From: Dastarcus helophoroides
Lineage: Eukaryota > Arthropoda > Insecta > Coleoptera > Bothrideridae
DNA length: 64,000 nt
Assembly (NCBI GenBank): GCA_028583605.1
Contig: CM053330.1
Span: 20,361,539 to 20,425,538, forward strand
Direction: 5' to 3'
Positions 11,501 to 23,500 of this stretch are shown piece after piece. The translations under genes were made by a program, and so were the position numbers. Position 1 is the first letter of the stretch, and every line of letters starts with the position of its first letter. The notes beneath the pieces are model-generated. The model was not told the DNA's origin and made no database searches. It was given only the letters and a program-made list of their open reading frames with translations.

Positions 11501-14500
11501 CTTGGTAAGGAAATGCACGATAGAATGAGCTGTGGTTGTTTTCACATATTTAAAACCTGTGGAAATTATTACAGATCATCAAGTGTTTTTAATTGGTTTG
11601 TTTACTTTGGTGCATGTCAAATTAACACAAACACACTGACACCGTACTTTTGTTTTTAGTCGTATTATGAGACATTTCTAGTTTTAGTTTTTAATTAAGA
11701 TGTGCCCAGCTTGTCAAAAACTATTGCACTAATATATTATTCCATGCAAATATGTTGTAGCTGTGTTTCGCTTGTTTTAATCGCAGTAGTTTTAAAAGCA
11801 GGTTTGGGGACATTGTTTCACATTTTCTCACTGTATTATATGCGCTCTATAGGGACAGATGGCTTTATTCCTTGTACTTTAAAAAATCCTTTCTGTGAAC
11901 TTTCATGAGATTAATACTTACATTATAAGTATTTGTATGGTCTGAGACGATCTAAAGCACTTTTTTATGTAGTACATACACTATTCATAGCAAAATTTCC
12001 AACAAATTTGTTCGAATTTTTTAAAAAGATATGTTTCTTGGTGTAGGTATATCTATGAATTATAGATGAAAATCTAATCAATATCAATTTAAATTCATTT
12101 ATCAAGTCATATATAACACTTAAAACGTCTATATAAAATAATCGGTGCAATTTGTGCATATTTATATTTTTATTAAACTTAATATTTCACTTTTTAGTTT
12201 TCAATGGAAGAAATTATTTAGATTCCTTTTACAATTTTTAGAACGAAATTTGCTTTTCAATAAGTTCCATCAAAAATATTTCCCCCATATACTAAAGTGG
12301 ATGTATTTTAGAAACTATTATTAAATATTTTTTTATTCACATTCAAAGTTGCGTTGGTTCTTTAGTTCACTTTTAAAATAAAGAGACTTATTCATCGTTA
12401 TGTATTTATTTATTTACGTATAACCAATAATAATATTCTTTAATGTGTTTTCCGGTCAGTCATTTTATCAGGTCTCGTTGACCTCTGATTTGATTTATTA
12501 CAATTTAAAATTACTGAAAGATCAAATTGGGATGTACAGAAAGCGTTGCATTTTTGCTTTTATGAGCGGTTAATGCACAGTTGTATAAAGTACTAATAAA
12601 ACAACGATTAGTTTACATTTTAATTCTATATTTGTGTTTGCTAGTATACTCATGGTGATAAAATTCGTTACACCTGTCAAAAAATATTTTAATTTAAATT
12701 GAGTGGAGATAAACTCATCGTATATAATTTTTTTTGTACACATGAAAATTGAAATAATGTGTATTATGAATTCAAACAACAAGATCATGTAACACAATAT
12801 TTGGATTTTTTTAGTACAAGTAACAAAGCCTAGTGCATATATCTGTTGTATACAATTTATTTTGACGTTTGAGTTGAATTTATGCTTATTTTATTTTGTT
12901 TGTTTTTCCTCTTTTCCCCGACCAAAACAATCTCCTTCCACTTACACATCCTGTGCACCTTTCGCACTAACTGTTTTCTTATGGGTTTCTTGGCCGCCCT
13001 TTTTGGTTTATTTTATTTAAACGAATCCCTTGCCTCATCCTCACCTCCTCACACAGCTAAGGGACGCACGAACATTGAGCTGCGCGAACAGTTCATCTTG
13101 GCGGACGGCGTGTCGCAAACTATGACCGCGTTCAAGCCTAAAACGTCGGCCTCCAGTCCTGCCTCAGGCTCCTCTGCATCTTCACTCCGCACTCCTCAGG
13201 GGCCCATCACCAAGGTATTGCACTAAAGCACTTTCGGCCTTAGGCGGCCGACTTTGTAGAATTGCTATGAATGCGCATGCGCTGTCAAGTAGTGGCATGC
13301 GGTTTTGTAACTTATTCTATGATTAAAAATGAAATGGCATTTAAATGAACCCCAACGAAATTTTAGACAAATAACACTGTGTGACACGGTATCGGCATCC
13401 ATGAAACAGATAGCTACAATGGATCGCTAATAGGTGCAGTATACAGGTGATTAAAAGATTAATGTATAGGGCCATTCACTGTATTTTAACTAAACATTTT
13501 TGAGATTTTTACAAAAATCAGTAGTTATTCCATGGAAACAAGCGCAGAAAGTCAATTATATTAATTGTCCACTTGAATTCTAATAGTATTTTCCCACTCC
13601 CACCCGTATATTCACTGTTTTCTTTATAACTTACGAGCAGGATGGATAGGCCATATCAGTCTAGTGAACGGATATAACGTAAGTCGCGTAGTGATTGGTC
13701 GATTTCATATCCACACTAGTGTGGATATAAAATTGACCAATCATGACCATGCGATAAGAACGCATGTCATTTTTAGGTTCAAAATAATACCATAGAATTT
13801 GTTAAGTTGACATATTTAACAAAAAAAATATTTGTTAAAACGTATTTTTGTTTTTGAGGGATCGTGGTCATGGGAAAAATTCGGTGTACAACTCGAGCGG
13901 ATTGTCCATATCGCACGAGAACGAAGTTAGAGCACGACGCCGGAGGCGGAGTGCCTCAATCGTTCGAGTGCGATATGGACATCGTATCCGCTCTTGTTGC
14001 ACAAACTACTATTTTATTTGTATTTTTCCCACGCCCACCCGTGTATTTACTGTTTGCTTTATAGCTTGCGAGCAGGATATATAGACCATATCAGTCTAGT
14101 GAACGGATATAAGGAAAGTCGCGGCGTGCGATAAAGACCAATGCCCTTTTTAGATTCAGAATTATACCATAGAATCTATCAAACTGACCTAGGTATTTAC
14201 CAAAGAAAATATTTAAAATGAGTGCTTTAGTGCAGAATCAGTCAACTTTATCCCAGCGGACATTTCTGAGGCTGCAAGTAAAATATTCAATATATTATTA
14301 CCTTAGAAATCAAATAGTAAATATGAATTTTGTTACGATAAATTTATGACGTTTCATTGACACATGGACACTATATAAAATATATTAGAAACTGCAAATG
14401 TCACATGAAAAATTATTATTCTGCTTAATCGTATTTTAGTCTTTGATAAACCGTAATCGTAGGAAAAATACGCTGTACAACTCGAGCTGGTTCTCCATGT

Positions 14501-17500
14501 CGCACTCTAACGACTCAAACTTCGTTCTCGTGTGATATGGACATCTATGCGCTCTTGCTGTACAAACTATTATTTTATATATTCTTTAAGACAGGATAAA
14601 AAATTAATTCTTTTTAACTTTTGCATCAACAGTTCGCGATAATATAGGGGATAGGTTATATATCATTGGAATCAGTACAAAAAGTTCTTTTAAAAAATTG
14701 AATAATATACAGGATGTTCCATTCAGAAAACCTGTTCATATCATATGTCCGTAAGGTGATATTCAGTTTTCTTTTAAACGTAATTAAAAAAATTAGAAAA
14801 ATACGTACATCTTTTGTGTTTATCATTTTTTCTTGAATAATAACAGAGATAACCCTATGGTCAAAATGCACATCCTTCGATTTATAGTAAATGTTCCCAC
14901 TGCCCATGCTCACTTTCCAACATTTGATTTAATATAATCAATTTAACTTAAAACAAAAATATAAAATGTCCACTAAACTTGGTTATATTGATGTGGAGCA
15001 TTTTGTTTTTTATAGTACTGCCCTTTGTTTGATCACGATTTTCTTGCAAACGGTTAACTCTGCTTAAATTTTGTTGGAATTAGTCACACAGTGTAATAAT
15101 TATTCGCATTGTTTAGACATAATGAAAAAATGAGCGGCATGACGTTTTTATCCATTTTTCTTTTTATGAAACATAACCAAGTTGTAGGCAGTTATATACA
15201 GTGCACTTCAAAAGCCATGTTCACTTCGGGAGCTGGCTCGCACTGATCAATTTGGTTTTTTTTTGGGCAGAGGGGATATGAACTTTGGTTAAATTCAGTT
15301 CTCAAAACGGTAACCAGTGGGACAGGGAGGATATTTTTTTTTTCCAGCAAGCGAATTTTTGCTTACACAATATGAAATCTTTCGCCTTTCTGGTTAAATT
15401 GAAGTGCAACATGTAGAACATTTTTTTTGCGATATTTCTCAATTTTTTCTCGTACCAACCCCTGTATGCTGAACACCAAAATTAAGCAAGCTTCTTTATG
15501 ACATAATAAAAAAAAAGTTTTTTTTAATACCTTGTGACCTCACTGTCACTACTAGTTGCATTTTTGAGAATTGAACTTCGTCAATGTCAAAAAAAAACAA
15601 ACTTGACATGTCCGAGTAACTTTTTCAAAAATGTCCAATTTTTGAAATGTCCATGACTTTGGAAACATACTGTATATTTCGAAATGTTTGATCAAGTGCC
15701 AGATTAGTCAACTATTGAACCAATTCAAATACACAAACATGCAGTATTGTGAAATTTACTTAAGTATTCAAACGCCAATATAAGTTGATTTAATTTCTGA
15801 TTTTTCAAACAATTTGAATTTGCACCCAACTCTAGTTTTTGGACCTATTCTTATTTGGAAATTTTCCACATCAGAAGGTTTTATCTTAGTCAACAATCAC
15901 ACCAATCTAAAGCCATTTACGATTAGTTTGAGGTTTAAAATATACTATTCCCTCTGATCGAAAATAATCCGAAAATATGTAAATAACACGTTCTGAAAAA
16001 ATTCACAAAATTCAAGAAATCTTAAGCACGAATTCGCAGTAAAATATGATTTATAGCGTACAGTTTTCGATTAACAGGTCCCTGAACATTTTTAGTCAAG
16101 AAAATAAAAATAAAAAAAAATCACGCCACTGATTTTTTTTCCAAAATAAATATGGTTTTCATTAAGACATTTTATTGCCTTATAAAAATTCCCTCTTAAC
16201 TTTTTTCGTCCGACGGATAGTTTTTGATTAAAAAAATAAAATGTATTTCTTTGCATTTCGATGGGCGCTTGATATTCTTTACTACGAATTTAAGTCTTAT
16301 TTTACGGAAACTTCGGTCATTGTGGCTTCTTTATGAAAATTTATGTTAGCTAAATTAGATTTACATGTTTTTTGGAAGTAACTATTTTTTATAATTAATA
16401 ACTCCTTGGCATGAAATAGGTAACCTTATTGTTTCTAAAGCTAAATAATTTTTTAATGCAAAACCTTTCGTTAGACAAAAAAAGTCGAGCAAGCATTTTT
16501 ACCAAGAAATGAAAGTTGTTTATGAGATTGGTACTTGTTTTGAAACAAAGTAGTAGAGTACATTTTTTTCGTTAAGAATACTCAAGGACATGATGTACTG
16601 ATGCAAGTGATGCGGTTTTATCTTTCAACAGTAATATATTTTAAAATAATTTATCGCATAGATGCATCTTATAATGAGATCTACTTTTAAATATGTTTTA
16701 ATATTTTATATTTTAGACTTTTCAAGTAATCGTTTTTGTTTTCCTACTAATAGTTCAGACTTTATGCCATTTTCGAAAGGTCAACTTGATACAGCACATA
16801 GAATAAGTTACAAACATTTTTAAACTGGAGAAATATGTTTTGCCGGTTTAGTAAGCCTGTGCCATTTTGTCCCGGGTTTAAATAAAATGCTGCTTTAATA
16901 TTTGTTTGAAAACATATTTTTTCTGTTTAGTTTTATTTATTAGGCTTGGTGTTTTGTCCATATTGCCTTAATTCGTTGATACAAGTTCAAAACACCTGTT
17001 AGTCTTCCTTGTAATCATGTGATGCCAGTTTTTGCTTTATGCACCAAATGTAAGTATGCATGCGTTTTGTTGTAGCGTTTTCAAATGAGGATAGAGGTAA
17101 GGTTTTAAAGGTAAGGTGGTTAAATGCTGTTCTTAAAGAGCATTGTTGTTATTGTCCTTCCCTCAGGAGATTCAGCATATCCAAATTTTTGCGTCCAGAA
17201 TTTATACGTTGTGTGTTTTTAATAAACATTACTTTTAATTCTTCATGGTATCATCAATTCATTTGTAAAAAATTGGTACCGACAGCCATTTATGGTGAAA
17301 CTGAAAATTGTCATTGTTGATTTTTGTTAGCAATTTTGCACCGGCTTTTTCTTCATTGTATTCTATCTATTTAGCTAAATGTTGCACAGTTTTACACGAT
17401 TTTTTACACAAAATCACAACTGCTTTAATAGTTTTATTTTCTTGAAAATTGATATCCAGTTATTTTAAAGAACTGAATTCAATACTAAAGGCAACGGATA

Positions 17501-20500
17501 TCAATTTGGTGGTTTATGATTTAATGCAATGATACAAACCAACTTTTTTCTAAAGCGATTTAGTATTTGAAGTGTGTTTTTAATATCAGCTTGAAAGGTC
17601 ACTATATTTTCGTTACACAAGATATACCACAAGACACACTTTTCTCTCTCGTATTTTTTGTTTTTGCTGTTATGTGGCATGTGGTGTTGTTTAGCTCACG
17701 AACAGATGGCGGAGTTGATGCCTATATTCGAGCAGCTGCGTGCGAAAGGAGAAGTCGGCAATGCATATCCTTTGCATGTGGGCTCCACAGCTGGTCCCAC
17801 TTTACACTGGACACACGTCAATCCAAACTCTTGCCATTGGGTAATATACACACTTCGTATTTTGTTTTCTTGTGTTGTCCACAGGTTTTGGGTTGGATTT
17901 GATCCCATTTTTCTAGATTTTAGAATACTTAGAATAGGCTGTAATTTCGAAAGTTTGAGCAAAGCAAGTTACATGTTAAAATACTCTAGTTACAAATCAG
18001 ATTTAAATATACTCACATAAGTAGTTGGGTTGCCTACACATTTTATCTAGTCATTGCCTTAGGCCTTGACAAGAATCTATATGAGCGTGTGGTTTATGAA
18101 TGTTGCTTAACACATTCGCTGCCAATTAACTCCTAATTGGTTTCTCATTTCTGAAAACCGGATTTTAGGCACAAACAAATAAGGTTAAAAGGTGAACAAA
18201 ACGTTAAATTAGGCAAGAACAAATAGATAGAGAAGGCCTTAAAATGGCAAAATACTCTAAAAAAAGGCACTAAAGGATCAATACCACAATTACCAAGAAA
18301 AAATAGGGCCGTAGTCAGGAATCCTACTAAATAAGTTTAAAATTTGCAACAAAAACTACTCGAAAAAAGAACAACATTGGAAGTGCAAACTTTGAATTGT
18401 GAGAAAAACGTCGAAATTTCGAAATAACACGAAATTTATAAAAAAATTTGAAAAGTCGAAATTTCATAAATACATATAAGACCAAAAATTCCACCAAAGG
18501 AAGAAATTTTGAGTTTTTAACCGTACAACTAGGGAAAAAAGTAAAAATTGAAATCGAATTTCTGACAAGAAAATTCGAAAGTTTATATTAAAATACAAAT
18601 TTTCCTGAACTTTGGAAATTTGTTACAAAAGTAAAAATAAGAATTATAAACGGAAAGTTGTTATTCAAAAAACGAAAAGTTTATAACTGTTTAAAACTAA
18701 AATTTCGAAACAAAGGCAAAATTTTGCGGGGGAAACCTATAGAAAAGCATAAATAAGCACAAAACTTTTTGGAAATAGGCCAAATCATGTATAAAAAGGC
18801 AAAAAACAAGCGAAATTGAAATTTAGGCAATAACGCACGAAAAACGCCGAAAAGGATGAAAAGGTAGGATTATAGCATTTTACCTAAATTCCGGTCTCTC
18901 CCCATTTCTTACGCCAACCACGATTTATCTCTTAAAACGATAATTATTTTTATAGTCCTTTATGGGAAATTTATTTAAAATAAATGCTAACTAGTAGTAG
19001 TACATAATATGGATGGGTATGTACAGGGTCTTTGGTTATAAATGCTCCCCCCATTTATCTCTCGAAATATGATAGACACAAAGAACGTTGAATATAAAAG
19101 TTTCTAGACTCCTCTTAAATTTCTATTTGAAATAAGTTTTCCACGTACAGGGTGTTTTGTTTCGCCATAATCAAAGTCAACTTTGGTTTTTTAAAGGCAT
19201 TACCCAAATATTTTTTTATTTTCGAACTCTCCCAAAAATTCTACATATATTTTATGTAATACACCATAGTCCTAAACTCAACAGTTTCTGAAATCTTATT
19301 AGCTAAAAGTCGTCAACTTGGACCTTTTTTTTGCCACTGTGCAATGTCTCTAGATTCATTTAATCTTTTTAAAAATACTTTTTTTGGCATTTTTAACAAG
19401 GCAGTCGTTAGTTTTAATGTTATCACGACCAAATATAAAACTATGCAAAAGATTAAGCGAATCTACAGAGTTGCATTGTGGAAAATGTGCATCTTATTGA
19501 CGACTTTCAACTAACAATATTTTAGAAACGGCTAAATTTAGAAATAGGGTATTTCATATAAAAGATGTGTAGAATCTTCAAGAGACTTCGAAAATGAAAA
19601 AAATAATTGGAATGTTCCATTTACAATAAAAACATAAAGTTGACTTTGATTTTGAAAAAACGTAACACTCTGTATATCGCAAACTTATTTCAAATAAAAA
19701 TTCAAAAGGGGTCTAGAAACTGTTGTACTTAACATTTTTGGTATCTCTTATCATATTTCGAAAGATAAATGGGGGGTGCATTTATAACCAAAGACCCTGT
19801 ACATATGTAAAAATCATTTCACATCATAATTTTTGAAACAATTTTCGAAGCAATTCGTGGAACATTCTCCAATGTCTCCACGTTTATTTTCACTTAATTG
19901 GAGCAATCTTCAGACTTTTACTAGTTCTATTTTCTTTTATTTTCCATATTATAAAAATAATACAAAACTAATAATACAGCTGTAGGTGAAGCAAACCTGA
20001 ATAAAGGTTTGTAAACAAAGCTACATATCTACATAACGATTCTATGTAAGTTTTAACGCAAAAATAATAATTACAAACTCCTAAATACGAGTTGGCTTGC
20101 AGAGAAAATCCACAAATTGTGTGGGGTAGTGGGGTAGTGAAATGCTAATATATCTGATCGATAAGGCATCAGAAAATGTATTTTTTTAAAGAGAATTTTA
20201 ACCATTCGATTAAACAAAACTTTGTACATACATAAGACAAGGTACTTTTATTTATTGGTTTGGTATGAGCGGAAACTTTTTTTAGACTTAGATTTTTTTA
20301 TTATTTTCTATATTGAATTAAACAATTGATGAGTAATCAAATCATTGCGGTGTTTGAAGTTCACCAAACCTTAGATTGTTTAAAAAAATAATTTCAGCCA
20401 AATATATGATGGTGGCAGAATTTGCTTTTAATGAAAATGGTATTTAGCCTCTCTTCTGAATGAATTTATTCTTTTATTTGTTCAAATTTTGTGAAAAAAG

Positions 20501-23500
20501 GAAGAATTATCCAAAAATGTTTTTCTCTCAATTTTCAGCTTATTTAAATTTGGACATATTCTTGACATTTCGTGTAAAAATTTAGATTTTCGAAATTTTC
20601 AATAAAATACGTTTCCAGAGATTATTGCTGCTGTTATTCCAGTTTAGGTATAAGTTAAGGAAATTAAAATTGAAGGCAGTTGGAAGACGGCGAAAGCCTA
20701 GCTCGCAATGAGGTCTTGTCCCTTAACACACCTTTGCGAAGATAAGATTGGCGGTTTTATTTTTTAGCAAATAAGCACTAAATATGAAAAATGTATTGTG
20801 GAACGCTGTCGAAACAGAAGTGAAGATGTTAATGAAGAAAAATCAAATTTCATTCTTTGGGTAGGCAAAAGTAAAATATATAAATATGCAATTATCTGCA
20901 TGCGCAAGTCACCGTTTGACTTAATCCGGCAGTGTCAAGAGTGGGCGAATACCGAGTTCTCTCTTGCCCGCATTTTGCATTCAACTGTTCTCATTCTGCG
21001 AAATTGAAGGGGGTGGTCTGTTTCGTCTGTGGATGGAACGAATGAGGTTGCACACCTGGCAACCGTGAATATGAAAAAAGTATTAAAAAAATACGCCGCA
21101 ACCAAAAGCGATTGCGTGTTAACCATCTCTATGTACATATTTGATAACAACATAAATTAACTTTGAGATTGTAGTTCCTCATATATAGCTAAAAATTTTG
21201 TTGGCATTTATGGGGAAAAACAATGAATGTGTCTTGCGTTTGATGGAACAGTGTTGAGCGAAAATTTTAAAAATCACCCTGTAGTTTTAAAAGGTACGTT
21301 TAGATTAGACACTTTATTCCTCATATTTCTCTCTGACATAATAATATATCATGTGTAAACCATCCTGAGAGAAGCTATCTGAGACTAATCACGCAGCTAA
21401 GATAAATTACTCGACATAAAATGTCGACTCAAATTTCAGCCAGTGTCTGTGAAATATATCTCAGAAGTTGTAGTCGTCTACTTTCTCTCGAGATATTTCA
21501 TGAGATTAATTATTTATTGTACATCACTTAATAATATTGAGATACTATTCCATATAAGTAATTTGCAAATTTAATTAGACAAATTTTGATTATTTAAAGT
21601 AGCAAAGACATTTTATGTCAACACCTATCTCAGCTAGAAGTGTCAGCAATTTTATTCAGCTGCATTTGTGTCAGTGTAAACGGGCAAGGGAATTTAGTAT
21701 CAGATTCCTGAAACTAAATTCTGTTTGTTCGGTTTCTGTCATGAAATAAGTCTCTACTCTAAATGCACCCTAAGGCAATTATGACAATTTTGACACTGGA
21801 ATATTTTATTTCATCAAAAAGTATGACACTAAAATGAAAACCGTAACACTCCATCTTTAATAACAACTCTAATACTCCGGAAAAGTGCCTAGAATCGGAC
21901 ACTCTATACTTTATGTCTGGAGAAATCTCTTATAATTAGGATACTGCACATTTTTTAAACATTAATTGAGCAAACAATGATGACGTTTGATAGCAGACTT
22001 AAAATACTGTGACCAAAATGTCGCAATTATTTGGGTTTTCTTAAAAATAAAAAAGCTACAATAAATATTTTTTTTCTGTCTTGTTGGTATTGGTAAAGCA
22101 TAAGACTACACTATAGTAAACGCTAACTTAAGGTTATATTTACTTTTCTTTTGAAAAAATGCTTTAAAATTAAAAACGTTATTTCTTAATTTCAAAGTCA
22201 ATGTTCATCGTTCTTCCCGCCAGCTCCTCATATGGAATCTCCATATTAAATTTGTAAGATTGTTTTTCCAAATAGTTCACCTTTTCTTTCTTAAAGTTTG
22301 TATAATTTTGTTACATAACACTTGCTTTGCACAAATCTTCGGCTGTATATTTAGGTTTTTTTCTGCATGAGCATGTTGTGTAGATGCGATTTCCTTCTTA
22401 TGAGTTTGCAAAATCACAATAAGTTTCATTAAGTCATCTGAATTTATCATAAATTACTATGGAATCGAATGTCTGTGGTACCAATACATACTCAGAACAT
22501 CACACAATCCGACATTGAGTATTTGATGGTACTGTTTTGATTGTTTCGCATAGTTGCCGTGATTGGACTGGAAAAAGATCATCATAAACTTTTATATCTC
22601 TCACAAGTTCCAATGATTGGCATACCGCAGGTAAGTCTTTTATGATGAATAGCCTTTTATTTGTTACAATTAAAAGTTGTTTAAGAGAAAAGTAAGAAAT
22701 GTTAACTTGGCAACACTGCTAAAATATCTTCGATAAAAAGCTTTAATACAAAGGCTTTAAATAATAACTAAATAATTATTTGATTTGTAAACATTCTATG
22801 ATATGTTTCTGTTATGTTAGTTTTTTTTTTAATATTAAATTTATGATATGCAGATTTTTTTAGTGGGTGGGGTTTTCAATTTTATTCAGTGTTGTCAATT
22901 ACTCCTATTCTCTTCTTTTTCTGATTTTTTTGTTATAAGGATTTCTATTTTCCTGATTTCTTATTTAATTATAAAATGCTAAGATACTACATAACTAAAA
23001 CCATAGTAACATAAATTAAAGTGCATTTCACAAATATTTATTGTTCTTGAAGATAATCGTATCTCCTCCTGAGCAGGTAGGGTATTGTTGTGTAAGTATT
23101 TATTTAATAATTTTTTTCAAAAAAGAATCTCCAAATAGTCTGCAATTTTTCGTCCATCACCCAATCACCAAAAATGTTATACTTTTCTGTTTGCATGAAA
23201 AATATTGAACCTTTTGTTCGCCGAGAGGACGAAATGTAGTATATTTTACTGCTGTTGTGAAAAATGTCGAAAAAGGCATTTTTAAAATTTAGTTATATAT
23301 GATCCATAATGGTTATGCATTTTCAATTTTTTATTAAAATTAGCTGCTAATATCTAGAATAGGGATGTATTTATTTGAATACATATTACACAACCTCTAT
23401 AAAATCGCATTTTGAAATTTAATTTTAAATTATCTTTATTAATTTAATAGTTTTTCGTTTAAACTAGGATTTTATATTTTAGTCCGTTGTGCAATTTGAG

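Noticed and set aside
12882..13056. Signal-peptide-like hydrophobic N-terminus leading into the [11 protein letters not shown] exon
   Set aside because: It is intron read-through. The strong CTCACACAG acceptor at 13056 and the phase-1 join to the GAS2 exon explain the coding part.
20798..21153. Overlapping open frames on both strands in a GC-richer patch
   Set aside because: Neither frame has family features or good splice sites; retained only as a note on the intron.
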